From Glycomyces niveus (lineage in GTDB: Bacteria; Actinomycetota; Actinomycetes; Mycobacteriales; Micromonosporaceae), in assembly GCF_017592475.1 (NCBI RefSeq), contig NZ_JAGFNP010000005.1, positions 62,001-126,000 on the forward strand: 64,000 nucleotides of DNA. Direction: 5' to 3'. The notes under the pieces were generated by a model that saw only the letters and a program-made list of their open reading frames with translations, was not told the DNA's origin and did no database searches. Positions 26,438-35,183 of the stretch are shown here, piece after piece. The first letter of the stretch is position 1. Each line of letters starts with the position of its first letter. The translations under genes were made by a program, and so were the position numbers.

Positions 26438-28075
26438 TCAGTTGAAGCTGAGGTCGCGGCGGCGCGCGCCCGCGTAGCCGAGCGCGGCGAGGGCCAGCGC
26501 GGCGGCGGTCACGAGGGCGGCCGAGAGCCAGTCCACGTCCTCGGCCGGGTAGGCCGCGAGGTGGTGGAAGGGCGAGACGGCCTGCGCCCACTCCGGCAGC
26601 TCCAGGAGCGTCGCGAAGTAGAGCACGATGAACAGCCACACCCAGGCCAGCCAGCGGAGCCAGCCGAGCCGCGGCAGCCACGCGAACGCGGCGAACGCGA
26701 ACGCGGTCAGCGCCCACACCGCGGGCAGCTGCAGCAGCGACGCCCACAGGCCGGTCGCGAAGTACGAGCCGTCGCCCAGCGACGACGCGCCGCCCAGGCC
26801 CAGGAAGACCCCCGCGACCACGGTCGCGGCCGTCGCAGCCCACAGTGCGGCGGGCAGGTATGAGCCGGGCCAGCCCGAGCGCGGCACCGCGCCCGCGGCG
26901 ATGAGCTCGCCGCGGCCCTGCGTCTCCTCCTTGCGGGCCCGGCCCACGATGAGCAGGCCGAACAGGCTCGCGAAGAGGCCGTTGAGCGCCACGAACGTCG
27001 CCGTGATGTTCTCCTCGATGCTCGACCCGCCGCGTTCGAGCACGGCCCGCTCGGTCTCGGAGAGGCCTTCGAGCATGTCGTCGGCGCCGCCGAGCACCGA
27101 CCCGTAGGCCGCGCCCAGCAGCAGCATGGTGATGATCCCGGCCCAGAACACGCCCTTGGTGAGCCGGAACGTCAGTGCGGTCGCGCTGTTCAGGCCCGGT
27201 TTCGCCTCGGCCCGGCCGAGCCGGGCCGCCATCATGCCCTGCCCGAAGTCGCGGTGGGTGACCAGCGCGAACGCCAGCCAGACGGTGAGGACCGCGACGA
27301 TTCCGGCGAACGCGAGCGGCCACCAGCGCTGGTCGGGCGTGTAGACGAACGTCTCCTGCGCCCAGCCGACCGGGGAGAGCCAGACCGCCCAGTTCTCCTG
27401 GGCGTTGCCGACCCCGGCGGTGAAGGCGGACCAGCCGATGACCGCGAACGCGAGGCCGTTCGCGGTCGAGGCGAAGCTCGCCAGCTGCGCGGTGACGGCG
27501 GCGACCCCGGCGAAGAGCACCGCGATCGCGGTGTGCGCGAGTCCGAAGAGGATCGCGCTGCCGTCCTGGCCGCCCGGGAGCGCCGCGACCGCGAGGGCCA
27601 TGAGCGCGCCGAGCGCGACGGCGGCGAGGCCCGCCAGCAGGAGCGCCGCCGCGAGGTCGGCGCGGCGGCCGATCGGGTTGGCGCGGAACACCTCCGAGCG
27701 GGAGGTCTCCTCGTCGGCGCGGGTCAGGCGGGTCACCAGGAGCAGGAACATGACGGCGGTGAGCGTCCCGGTCCACAGGATCATCTGGTGGGCGAACATC
27801 GCGCCGGTGCTCGCGCCGTAGGCCTCGATGTAGGTCTCGGGGCCGGTCATGGACCGCATCGCGGGCGTGTTCACCGTGAGGGCGTACGCCTCGCGGCCGG
27901 CCGCGTCCGGGTAGAGGCCGGGGAAGGACTGGGCGACCAGCCAGGTGCCGCCGGCGAGCCCCGCGAGCCAGCCGAGCAGGTACAGCCGCGAGCGGCGCAG
28001 CTGGAACCGCAGCAGGTTGCCGGTGCCGGCGAGCGTGCCCAGGCCGTCTTCGAGTTCAGCGACCGCGGCGGTCAT
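26438..28075 (-). CDS. ABC exporter permease, TnrB3-like
   Basis: 545 residues, strongly hydrophobic, with about twelve predicted membrane helices in two similar halves (for example YLLGWLAGLAGGTWLVAQSF near the start and ALVTAAALALAALGYAGARR at the end). Size and the DEETSRSEVFRANPIGRRA cytoplasmic stretch, echoed as RARKEETQGRGELIAAGAV, match permeases annotated as exporters of polyketide antibiotics (tetronasin type). ATG 28075 overlaps the ATPase stop (ATGA). It likely expels a hydrophobic compound under control of the divergent GbsR/MarR gene. Confidence 0.85.
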   Translation of the reverse strand: MTAAVAELEDGLGTLAGTGNLLRFQLRRSRLYLLGWLAGLAGGTWLVAQSFPGLYPDAAGREAYALTVNTPAMRSMTGPETYIEAYGASTGAMFAHQMILWTGTLTAVMFLLLVTRLTRADEETSRSEVFRANPIGRRADLAAALLLAGLAAVALGALMALAVAALPGGQDGSAILFGLAHTAIAVLFAGVAAVTAQLASFASTANGLAFAVIGWSAFTAGVGNAQENWAVWLSPVGWAQETFVYTPDQRWWPLAFAGIVAVLTVWLAFALVTHRDFGQGMMAARLGRAEAKPGLNSATALTFRLTKGVFWAGIITMLLLGAAYGSVLGGADDMLEGLSETERAVLERGGSSIEENITATFVALNGLFASLFGLLIVGRARKEETQGRGELIAAGAVPRSGWPGSYLPAALWAATAATVVAGVFLGLGGASSLGDGSYFATGLWASLLQLPAVWALTAFAFAAFAWLPRLGWLRWLAWVWLFIVLYFATLLELPEWAQAVSPFHHLAAYPAEDVDWLSAALVTAAALALAALGYAGARRRDLSFN

Positions 28076-28992
28076 TTCGACTCCCCGTTCGGGACGCCGG
28101 AGGCGGCGAGCTCGTCGCCGTAGAAGCGCAGGAAGATCTCCTCGAGCGACGGCGGCTCGCAGGTGAGGCCAGCGACGCCGGCGACGGCGAGCTGCGCGAG
28201 CACGTCGTCGAGCGCCGCGGTGTCGACGCTGCACTCGATGTCGAGGCCGTCGACCTTGAGGTCGTGCACGCCCTCGTGGTCGCCGAGGCCGCGCAGGGGG
28301 TTCTTGAGGGTGGCGCGCAGGCGCGAGCGGGAGAAGTGCCGCATCTCGGCGAGGGTGCCGGTCTCGACGATGACGCCCTTGCGGATGATGCTCACCCGGT
28401 CGCAGAGGGCTTCGACCTCGCTCATGATGTGGCTCGACAGGAGCACGGTGCGCCCGGCGGCAGAGGCCTCCTTGACGCATTCGTTGAAGACCGCGCCCAT
28501 GAGCGGGTCGAGGCCCGACGTGGGCTCGTCGAGCAGGAGCAGGTCGACGTCGGCGGCGAACGCGGCGACGAGCGCGACCTTCTGCCGGTTGCCCTTGGAG
28601 TAGGAGCGGCCCTTCTTGCGCGGGTCGAGGTCGAAGCGCTCGAGCAGCTCGTCGCGCTTGGCCTTGTCGATGCCGCCGCGCAGGCGGCCGAGGAGGTCGA
28701 TGGTCTCGCCGCCGGTGAGGCCGGGCCAGAGGGCGACGTCGCCGGGGACGTACGCGAGGCGCTTGTGGAGCGTCGCGGCGTCCTTCCAGGGGTCGGCGCC
28801 GAAGAGCTCGGCGCGGCCGTCGTCGGAGCGGAGCATCCCCAAAAGGACGCGGATGGTGGTGGACTTCCCGGCGCCGTTCGGTCCGAGGAAGCCGTGCGTC
28901 TCGCCTTGGGCCACTTCGAGGTCGAGACGGTCGAGGGCGGTCACGTGGCCGAAGCGCTTGACCAGTTGCTCAGTGCGGATCACTGCGTTCAT
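28072..28992 (-). CDS. ABC exporter ATP-binding protein, TnrB2-like
   Basis: 306 residues: Walker A GPNGAGKS (about 38-45), a variant signature YSKGNRQKV in place of LSGGQ, as is usual in this ABC-2 subgroup, Walker B LLLLDEPTSGLDP, and the H-loop in LLSSHIMSE. The C-terminal third is the regulatory extension of drug-export ATPases (SLEEIFLRFYGDEL). Energises the permease encoded four bases downstream. Promoter and probable operator lie in the 90-base gap to the regulator. Confidence 0.92.
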   Translation of the reverse strand: MNAVIRTEQLVKRFGHVTALDRLDLEVAQGETHGFLGPNGAGKSTTIRVLLGMLRSDDGRAELFGADPWKDAATLHKRLAYVPGDVALWPGLTGGETIDLLGRLRGGIDKAKRDELLERFDLDPRKKGRSYSKGNRQKVALVAAFAADVDLLLLDEPTSGLDPLMGAVFNECVKEASAAGRTVLLSSHIMSEVEALCDRVSIIRKGVIVETGTLAEMRHFSRSRLRATLKNPLRGLGDHEGVHDLKVDGLDIECSVDTAALDDVLAQLAVAGVAGLTCEPPSLEEIFLRFYGDELAASGVPNGESK

Positions 28993-29008
28993 GCGCTCAA
29001 GCTATCAC

Positions 29009-29031
29009 AGTTTTCATGAATTTGTAAAACT
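29009..29031. promoter_or_regulatory. AT-rich divergent promoter with inverted repeat
   Basis: AGTTTT (29009-29014) and AAAACT (29026-29031) form an inverted repeat with an 11-base spacer, in the only AT-rich stretch between the ABC ATPase gene and the GbsR/MarR gene. It lies 17-39 bases from the ATPase ATG, so a bound regulator would block that promoter. The likely binder is the divergent gene product. Confidence 0.55.
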
Positions 29032-29082
29032 TAAAGCGGCTCCGGCTATCATGTTGGGCACAAGGCCGACGACGGGGGATCG

Positions 29083-29598
29083 ATGGAACAGGACGAGCGC
29101 AACGACCTCTTGGAGTACGTGGAGCAGTTCGCCGCGCTCCTCAACGCCAGCGGCCTGCAGCGCATGTCGGCGCGGGTGTTCTCCTACATCCTGGTCGACG
29201 ACGAGGACACCTACACCGCCGCCGAAGTGGCCGAAGGCCTGGGCATCAGCCTCGCGGCCGTCTCCGGCGCCGTGCGCGAGCTGACCACCGCCGGGCTCCT
29301 CATCAAGGGCCGCCGCCCCTCCACCCGCGCCGACGTCTACCGACTCAACGACGACGACATCTGGGGCTCGATCATGCTCGACCGCTCCCCGATCATCAAC
29401 CGCTACCGCGACCTCGCGGTCCAAGGCGTCGAGACGCTGCCCGAAGGCCCCGGCCGCGACCGGATCGCCCAGACCGCCGCGTTCATGGAGTTCGTCGACT
29501 ACGAGATGGCGCAGATGCGGGTCCGCTGGAACGAGCGCCGCGCCGAACTCGTCGCAGCGTACGAGGCGCGCAGCCGCACCGCGCCGCCGCGAGAGTGA
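29083..29598 (+). CDS. GbsR/MarR-family transcriptional regulator
   Basis: 171 residues. A winged-helix domain spans about 15-100: LQRMSARVFSYILVDDEDTYTAAEVAEGLGISLAAVSGAVRELTTAGLLIKGRRPSTRADVYRL is written here only as its key parts, with the recognition helix at ISLAAVSGAVREL and the wing at GRRPSTRADVYRL; a long C-terminal helical dimerisation region follows. Typical of GbsR-like repressors that sit opposite drug-export ABC operons and respond to the exported compound. GGGGGA precedes the ATG. Two tandem palindromes begin six bases after its stop. Confidence 0.85.
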   Translation: MEQDERNDLLEYVEQFAALLNASGLQRMSARVFSYILVDDEDTYTAAEVAEGLGISLAAVSGAVRELTTAGLLIKGRRPSTRADVYRLNDDDIWGSIMLDRSPIINRYRDLAVQGVETLPEGPGRDRIAQTAAFMEFVDYEMAQMRVRWNERRAELVAAYEARSRTAPPRE

Positions 29599-29603
29599 CG
29601 GGG

Positions 29604-29642
29604 CATACCGCTCCGGTATGGGGGACATACCGCTCCGGTATG
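29604..29642 (+). promoter_or_regulatory. Two identical 17-base palindromes before secE
   Basis: CATACCGCTCCGGTATG occurs at 29604-29620 and again, unchanged, at 29626-29642. Each copy is a perfect 7-bp inverted repeat around CTC. The copies are 22 bases apart, about two DNA turns, so two dimers would bind on the same face. The second copy overlaps TATGCT (29639-29644), a possible secE -10 box. This looks like a repressor operator; the two copies could also fold as tandem RNA hairpins. Confidence 0.65.
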
Positions 29643-29689
29643 CTGCAAGCCTGACCGCCCCGATCAGACGAACCCTGGAGGAAGCCGAC

Positions 29690-29971
29690 GTGGCCGACGA
29701 CACCAGCCGCTCCGATGCGACCGCTGACAAGGGTCGTCCCACGCGCAAGCAAGGCGAGAAGACCGCGTCGCGCAACCCCGGCAAGCGGCTCGGCCGCTTC
29801 CTGAAGGAAGTCGTCGAGCAGCTCCGCAAGGTCGTCTACCCGACCCGCCGCCAGCTCATCACCTACTCGGTCGTCGTCCTGGTCTTCGTCGGCATCATGA
29901 TGGCCTACATCGGCGGCCTCGACCTGCTCTTCGGCGACCTCGTCCGCCGGGCCTTCGGCGCCGACTCCTAA
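29690..29971 (+). CDS. secE: Preprotein translocase subunit SecE
   Basis: 93 residues from GTG 29690 with GGAGGA at 29677-29682. A charged N-terminal half (SRNPGKRLGRFLKEVVEQLRKVVYPTRRQ, conserved amphipathic part LRKVVYPTRRQL) is followed by a single membrane span (ITYSVVVLVFVGIMMAYIGGLDLLF). It is the small essential SecYEG subunit that stabilises SecY. As in most bacteria, nusG follows. An upstream in-frame ATG at 29618 lies inside the palindromes and is rejected because the better RBS serves the GTG. Confidence 0.93.
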   Translation: MADDTSRSDATADKGRPTRKQGEKTASRNPGKRLGRFLKEVVEQLRKVVYPTRRQLITYSVVVLVFVGIMMAYIGGLDLLFGDLVRRAFGADS

Positions 29972-30090
29972 GGGCCGCCGCGGCGCTCCCCGCGCCGCCG
30001 CCCGCTCCCGTCCGCCCTCCGCCCCCGCGGCCGGATCGCGTGACCTGCGCCGGTTCGCCGGTGCCTGAGACGCGCCGCCGTCCGGAGCGG

Positions 30091-30133
30091 CTACCCTAGT
30101 GGGTATGACGCGCGCCGGTTCCGCCGGCGCGCG
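30091..30133 (+). promoter_or_regulatory. nusG promoter (-10) and leader hairpin
   Basis: TACCCT at 30091-30096 is a good -10 with the start of transcription expected near 30102; no clear -35 was found. Just inside the transcript, CGCGCGCCGG (30109-30118) and CCGGCGCGCG (30124-30133) form a perfect 10-bp stem. A leader of about 160 bases then runs to nusG. The rest of 29972-30261 holds no gene and no tRNA. Confidence 0.6.
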
Positions 30134-30261
30134 ACTTCACAGGCGGGAATCGACGCGTCCGACGTTCCGAGAAACCGGTCCGGTCGAGAGCGCACCGCCG
30201 TAACAATGTTCAGTCGCAGTACCTCGCCGCAGCGAGGTCGAAGCCGGAATGAGAGTTGAGC

Positions 30262-30990
30262 GTGTCTGAGTTCGACGAGGCCCTGAAGAACGAGGTCGCG
30301 GCCCAGGCTGCCGCGGCGCAGGTCGCGGAGGCCGACGAGGAGCCCACGACGGACGAGGACGCCGCCCCCGCCGAGCCCGAGGTCGACCCGGCCGAGGCCC
30401 TGCGCGCCAAGCTGCGCTTCGCCCCCGGCGAGTGGTACGTGCTGCACTCCTACGCCGGCTTCGAGAACCGCGTGCGCTCCAACCTGGAGAACCGGATCCA
30501 GTCCTTCGACATGGAGGACTACATCTACCAGATCGAGGTCCCCACCCACACCGAGGTGGAGATCAAGAACGGCAAGCGCTCCAAGGTCGAGGCCAAGGTC
30601 TTCCCGAGCTACGTGCTCGTCCGCATGGAGATGACCCCCGAGTCCTACTCGGTCGTGCGCAACACGCCCGGCGTGACCGGCTTCGTCGGCGTGGTCGACC
30701 GCACCGACCGCCCCAGCCCGCTCCCGCTCGACGAGGTCATCCAGTGGCTGCTCCCGCCGGAGCAGAAGCCCAAGGACGAGGCCCAGGCCGAGACCGCCGG
30801 CGGCGACGTCGAGATCAAGGTCGACTTCAGCGAGGGCGAGTCCGTCACGGTCGTGGACGGCGCCTTCGCCTCCATGCCGGCCACCATCGCCGAGATCAAC
30901 GCCGAGCAGCAGAAGCTCAAGGTGCTCGTCTCGATCTTCGGCCGCGAGACCCCGGTCGAGCTCAACTTCAACCAGGTCTCGAAGCTGTAG
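30262..30990 (+). CDS. nusG: Transcription termination/antitermination factor NusG
   Basis: 242 residues from GTG 30262 (a TTG two codons earlier is possible). An acidic Ala/Glu-rich N-terminal extension of about 50 residues, common in actinobacteria, precedes the NGN domain ([42 protein letters not shown]) and the C-terminal KOW domain ([21 protein letters not shown]...[20 protein letters not shown]). NusG binds RNA polymerase and links it to Rho or to ribosomes (S10). Followed by the rplK-rplA pair. Confidence 0.96.
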   Translation: MSEFDEALKNEVAAQAAAAQVAEADEEPTTDEDAAPAEPEVDPAEALRAKLRFAPGEWYVLHSYAGFENRVRSNLENRIQSFDMEDYIYQIEVPTHTEVEIKNGKRSKVEAKVFPSYVLVRMEMTPESYSVVRNTPGVTGFVGVVDRTDRPSPLPLDEVIQWLLPPEQKPKDEAQAETAGGDVEIKVDFSEGESVTVVDGAFASMPATIAEINAEQQKLKVLVSIFGRETPVELNFNQVSKL

Positions 30991-31041
30991 CACGAGCTAC
31001 AGCTCACACACCTCTCTTCAGGGACCCCGCTGGTCGGCGGG

Positions 31042-31108
31042 TACCCTGGAGAGGTTGCGCACCTGCTCAGGCAGGGGCGCGCATGTAAGGCAGGGACTCC
31101 GGTCCCTG
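31042..31108 (+). promoter_or_regulatory. rplK-rplA leader with hairpin
   Basis: TACCCT at 31042-31047 may be a -10 for the rplKA transcript. CAGGGAC (31091-31097) and GTCCCTG (31102-31108) form a 7-bp stem with a TCCG loop, 28 bases before the rplK ATG. In other bacteria L1 represses this operon by binding a structure in this position; the assignment here is by position only. Confidence 0.45.
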
Positions 31109-31135
31109 CAAGCCCAGGATCAAGAGAAGGACACG

Positions 31136-31567
31136 ATGGCTCCCAACAAGAAGGCCGTTGTGACGTTCAAGCTGGAGCTCGCGGGTGGCCAGGCCACCCC
31201 GGCCCCGCCGGTGGGTCCCGCCCTCGGCCAGCACGGCGTCAACATCATGGAGTTCTGCAAGGCCTACAACGCGGCCACCGAATCCCAGCGCGGCGAAGTC
31301 CTCCCCGCTGAGATCACGGTGTACGAGGACCGTTCGTTCACGTTCGTCCTCAAGACCCCGCCGGCCGCGAAGCTGCTGCTCAAGGCCGCCGGCGTCGCCA
31401 AGGGCTCGGGCGAGCCCCACCGCGTCAAGGTCGGCAAGGTGACCTCGGCCCAGGTGCGCGAGATCGCGGAGAAGAAGCTCCCCGACCTCAACGCCAACGA
31501 CCTCGACGCCGCGTCGCTCATCGTCGCCGGCACCGCCCGCTCCATGGGCATCACCGTCGAGGGCTGA
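31136..31567 (+). CDS. rplK: 50S ribosomal protein L11
   Basis: 143 residues from ATG 31136 behind AGAAGGA. Full family pattern: [35 protein letters not shown] in the N-terminal domain, and [25 protein letters not shown] in the rRNA-binding C-terminal domain. It forms the GTPase-associated stalk base with L10/L12 and is the thiostrepton target region. A longer in-frame start at 31055 would run through the leader hairpin and is rejected. Confidence 0.97.
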   Translation: MAPNKKAVVTFKLELAGGQATPAPPVGPALGQHGVNIMEFCKAYNAATESQRGEVLPAEITVYEDRSFTFVLKTPPAAKLLLKAAGVAKGSGEPHRVKVGKVTSAQVREIAEKKLPDLNANDLDAASLIVAGTARSMGITVEG

Positions 31568-31658
31568 GGCCCCCAGAACTCGGTCGGCATCCCGTGCCGG
31601 CACCAACCCAGTGGAAGGGCGCGCGCCCGCCCTCACCACGACATCCGAAGGATGGAAC

Positions 31659-32354
31659 ATGAAGCGCAGCAAGAAGTACACCGACCTCGCCAAGAAGGTC
31701 GACCGCACGCAGCTCTACGCGCCCCTCGAGGCGACCGGGCTCGCGAAGGAGACCACCGCGACGTCGTTCGACGCCACCGTTGAGGTCGCCCTGCGACTCG
31801 GCGTCGACCCGCGTCAGGCCGACCAGCTCGTCCGCGGCACCGTCTCTCTGCCCCACGGCACGGGCAAGACCGTCCGCGTCATCGTCTTCGCCGAGGGCGA
31901 CAAGGCCGAAGCGGCCGTCAACGCCGGCGCCGACGAGGTCGGCTCGGACGAGCTCGTCAAGCGGATCTCCGAAGGCTGGCTCGACTTCGACGCCGCCGTC
32001 GCCACGCCCGACCAGATGGCCAAGATCGGCCGGATCGCGCGCATCCTGGGCCCGCGCGGTCTCATGCCGAACCCGAAGACCGGCACCGTCACGCCGGACG
32101 TCGCGAAGGCCGTCTCGGAGATCAAGGCCGGCAAGATCGCCTTCCGCGTCGACAAGCACGCCAACCTGCACCTGCCGATCGGCAAGACCAGCTTCTCCGC
32201 CGAGCAGCTGGCCGAGAACTACGCCGCGGCCCTCGAAGAGGTGCAGCGCCTGAAGCCCGCCAGCTCCAAGGGCGTGTACATCAAGAAGTCCACGATCTCC
32301 ACCACCATGGGCCCGGGCATCCCGGTCGACCCGCAGGCGGTCAAGATCAAGTAA
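31659..32354 (+). CDS. rplA: 50S ribosomal protein L1
   Basis: 231 residues from ATG 31659 behind GAAGGATGG. Typical L1: [47 protein letters not shown] and the C-terminal [15 protein letters not shown]. It binds 23S rRNA at the L1 stalk and is the usual autogenous repressor of rplK-rplA. Follows rplK by 91 bases and ends at a strong hairpin. Confidence 0.97.
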   Translation: MKRSKKYTDLAKKVDRTQLYAPLEATGLAKETTATSFDATVEVALRLGVDPRQADQLVRGTVSLPHGTGKTVRVIVFAEGDKAEAAVNAGADEVGSDELVKRISEGWLDFDAAVATPDQMAKIGRIARILGPRGLMPNPKTGTVTPDVAKAVSEIKAGKIAFRVDKHANLHLPIGKTSFSAEQLAENYAAALEEVQRLKPASSKGVYIKKSTISTTMGPGIPVDPQAVKIK

Positions 32355-32376
32355 GGCACCGCAAGGTGTGACGTGG

Positions 32377-32402
32377 CCCCAGCGCAGGCTCCTGCGCTGG
32401 GG
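32377..32402 (+). terminator. Terminator hairpin after rplA
   Basis: Perfect 12-base arms CCCCAGCGCAGG / CCTGCGCTGGGG with almost no loop, 23 bases after the rplA stop, followed by CTTCGGTTAT. Separates the rplKA unit from the rplJ leader. Confidence 0.82.
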
Positions 32403-32421
32403 CTTCGGTTATACGCCCTGC

Positions 32422-32636
32422 TACTCTGGAAGCCAACAACCCAAAGACCGTTCGGTTACCGCCTCGTGCGGTTGTAAACCACCCGGAACCGACGTAGGGC
32501 GACTACTCGAAGCGACCATGGTGTGGGCTGATTTGATCAGCCTCAGGTCCCAGTGATGAGGCGTCCCGCGGGGCGCCTAATTTTTTTGTCGCCTCCGCGA
32601 CGGTTGAGGATTGATCAGCCGAGAAAGGAGGGAATT
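32422..32636 (+). promoter_or_regulatory. rplJ-rplL leader (L10 leader) with attenuator terminator
   Basis: TACTCT at 32422-32427 is a likely -10. The leader ends in a true intrinsic terminator: AGGCGTCCC (32559-32567) with GGGCGCCT (32571-32578), then seven T (32581-32587), rare in such GC-rich DNA. Just before it GGCTGAT (32526-32532) pairs with ATCAGCC (32536-32542), and a second ATCAGCC lies at 32614-32620, next to the rplJ RBS. L10-L12 binding to this leader is the known autoregulation in other bacteria; premature termination is the probable output here. Confidence 0.75.
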
Positions 32637-33173
32637 ATGGCTGAACGGGAATACCCGGCGGGTAAGCAGACCGCCATCGCCGAACTCGCCCAGGACTTCT
32701 CCAACGCGAACGCCACGGTGCTCACCGAGTACCGCGGCCTGACCGTTGCCGAACTCCGCGAGCTGCGGCGTTCCCTCGGCGAGGGGACGCACTACCGCGT
32801 CGCCAAGAACACCCTCGCCAAGCGCGCTGCCAGCGAGGCCGGAGTCTCCGGTCTCGACGAGCTGTTCGTCGGCCCCACCGCGATCACCTTCATCGAAGGC
32901 GACCCGGTCGAAGCCGCGAAGAGCCTGCGCAACTTCGCCAAGACGCACGAAGCCCTGGTGATCAAGGGCGGTTACATGGAGGGCAAAGCCCTCTCCGTCG
33001 AAGAGATCACCAAGCTCGCCGACCTCGAGTCGCGCGAAGTGCTCCTGGCCAAGCTGGCCGGCGCGATGAAGGCCACCGCGCAGAAGACCGCCTCCGTGCT
33101 CGCCGCCCCTGCCTCGCAGGTGGCCCGGCTCGGTGCGGCGCTGCAGGACAAGAAGGCGGCCAGTGGCGAGTAG
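32637..33173 (+). CDS. rplJ: 50S ribosomal protein L10
   Basis: 178 residues from ATG 32637 with AAGGAGG at 32625-32631. Family motifs: [51 protein letters not shown] and the C-terminal helix that carries L7/L12 dimers ([14 protein letters not shown] region). Stalk base protein; with L12 it likely binds the leader described upstream. The start is fixed by the strong RBS. Confidence 0.97.
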   Translation: MAEREYPAGKQTAIAELAQDFSNANATVLTEYRGLTVAELRELRRSLGEGTHYRVAKNTLAKRAASEAGVSGLDELFVGPTAITFIEGDPVEAAKSLRNFAKTHEALVIKGGYMEGKALSVEEITKLADLESREVLLAKLAGAMKATAQKTASVLAAPASQVARLGAALQDKKAASGE

Positions 33174-33210
33174 CGCCGCTAGCCCGAGACTTTAAAGAAA
33201 GGACAACACC

Positions 33211-33594
<384 letters not shown>

Positions 33595-33644
33595 TCGCGC
33601 ACATCGCCTTAATGCATGAAGGGGCCTCCCAGCCCTTGTACGTG

Positions 33645-33684
33645 GACCGGGTCCGCACCGCCTGACGGCGGCGCGGACCCGGTC
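33645..33684 (+). terminator. Terminator after rplL
   Basis: 12-bp stem GACCGGGTCCGC / GCGGACCCGGTC with a 16-base partly paired loop, followed by the T-rich TTCTTGTCTT. Its strength suggests that little rplL transcription reaches rpoB, which has its own promoters. Confidence 0.85.
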
Positions 33685-33796
33685 TTCTTGTCTTCCAAGA
33701 TTTTTCAGAAGAATTCCGGCCGGGCGCAACGAAACCGAACCATCGCCACGTCTTTGCGAGTAGACACACCCAGACACACTCTCAAGGAGATGGACG

Positions 33797-35086
33797 ATGT
33801 CCGCAAGGAGATGGGCGGCCGGGCTCGGCGGAGCTACGGTGCTCGCGCTGACCGCCGGCTGCGGCATGCTCGGTATCGGTGGCGGCGAAGAGAAGCAGTC
33901 CGATGAGCAACGGCTCGTCGAAATGCTCAACGAGAGCCGCCGCCTCGAAAGCGAGCTCATGGCGGCCGAGTACCGCATCGTCCAGAACTGCCTGGAGGCG
34001 CAGGGGCACACCGTCCACGAGCCGTGGGCGATGGAGGTCTACGAAGAGCCGGAGACGGACTCCCTCACCTACGGCTACGCCCACGAGGAGTTCCTCCTTC
34101 CCGCCGAAGAGGCCAAGGAATGGGGCTTCGGGCAGTGGGCCAACTCCATGGAGGGCTCCGAGGACCCCTCGAGCGAGGATTACTACAAGGCTCAAGAGGA
34201 GAAGTGGGCGGAGGAAGAGGGGGAGACCGACTACGAGGAGCCCGACACCTCGGAGTGGGACGCCCTCACCCCTGAGGAGCAGTACAGCTGGTACGTCGCC
34301 TACCAGGGCGAAGAGTATGTCAAGGAGTCCTACGGCACCCTCGAGGAGTTCGTCGGCGCGGTCGAGGAAGAAGCCGCGTACGAGGAGATGACCGAAGAAG
34401 AGCTCGCCGCCCTCGAGGAAGAGGCCGCCGCCGAAGAATCGGGCGAGATCGACGTCGAAGAGGACATGGGCTGGGAAGAGCCCAAGCCGGGCGGCTGCCA
34501 GCTCGAGATGATCGAAGCGCTCTACGGCGAGCCCCGCCTGGTCGAGACGGAGTGGGAAGCCGAGGAAGGCGAGACCTACACCGACAAGACCTGGGAGTAC
34601 CGCCCGGAGAACCCGCTCTACTCGGACCCCGAAGAGACCATGTACGAGACCATCGAGGCCGAGTACACCGCCGCGATGGCCGACCTGCAGGGCAAGTTCA
34701 TCGACTGCATCACCGCCCGCGGTTACGAAGGCTGGGAGTTCACCGAGTACAACTCGCTGCCCATCTGGGAGTTCTTCGGCGCCCTGTACTACCAGAACGC
34801 TTCCGAGGAAGAAAAGGACATGATGTACGGCGGCGACTCCGACGTCGAGGTCCCGGAGATCCCCGAGGCCGCCGGCAGCACCTACGAGGAGTGGAAGGCC
34901 TACGAGATCCAGACGGCCGTCGACTTCTCCGAGTGCGGCGAGGAGATCGGCTACGCCGACGCCTCCGAGAAGGCCTATGACGAGGCGAACATCAAGGGCT
35001 ACAAGACCATGGAAGAGCCCGTCTACGCCTGGCAGGAAGAAATGAACAACGCCATCGCCAAGGCGCAGGAGGTCCTCGACAACTAA
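33797..35086 (+). CDS. Very acidic lipoprotein of unknown function
   Basis: 429 residues. N-terminus MSARRWAAGLGGATVLALTAGCG is a lipoprotein signal; Cys22 in LTAGC would be lipidated. The mature protein is extraordinarily rich in Glu (and Tyr/Trp), with helical acidic segments such as EEKWAEEEGETDYEEPD and EEMTEEELAALEEEAAAEE. Four more Cys occur, two within similar motifs, NCLEAQGH (about 63) and DCITARGY, seen in some actinobacterial lipoproteins, suggesting disulfides. It ATG-starts behind CAAGGAG. It lies between rplL and rpoB, framed by its own terminators. Substrate or ligand unknown; cation binding is only a guess. Confidence 0.85.
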   Translation: MSARRWAAGLGGATVLALTAGCGMLGIGGGEEKQSDEQRLVEMLNESRRLESELMAAEYRIVQNCLEAQGHTVHEPWAMEVYEEPETDSLTYGYAHEEFLLPAEEAKEWGFGQWANSMEGSEDPSSEDYYKAQEEKWAEEEGETDYEEPDTSEWDALTPEEQYSWYVAYQGEEYVKESYGTLEEFVGAVEEEAAYEEMTEEELAALEEEAAAEESGEIDVEEDMGWEEPKPGGCQLEMIEALYGEPRLVETEWEAEEGETYTDKTWEYRPENPLYSDPEETMYETIEAEYTAAMADLQGKFIDCITARGYEGWEFTEYNSLPIWEFFGALYYQNASEEEKDMMYGGDSDVEVPEIPEAAGSTYEEWKAYEIQTAVDFSECGEEIGYADASEKAYDEANIKGYKTMEEPVYAWQEEMNNAIAKAQEVLDN

Positions 35087-35113
35087 CAAGCCACCTCTCT
35101 ATCGGGGAAGAAA

Positions 35114-35148
35114 GGCCCGGGCTGCGCAGATGGGGCGCGGCCCGGGCC
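35114..35148 (+). terminator. Terminator after the acidic lipoprotein gene
   Basis: GGCCCGGGC (35114-35122) and GCCCGGGCC (35140-35148), 9-bp arms around a 17-base loop, 28 bases after the stop codon. No T-run. Confidence 0.7.
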
Positions 35149-35183
35149 GCCCTGTACCCCCTAGAGCCGCAAGGAAACACACC

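Noticed and set aside
29972..30261. tRNA-Trp gene next to secE-nusG, as in many bacteria
   Set aside because: No cloverleaf with TTCRA-type T-loop and CCA-side pairing could be found here or upstream of secE.
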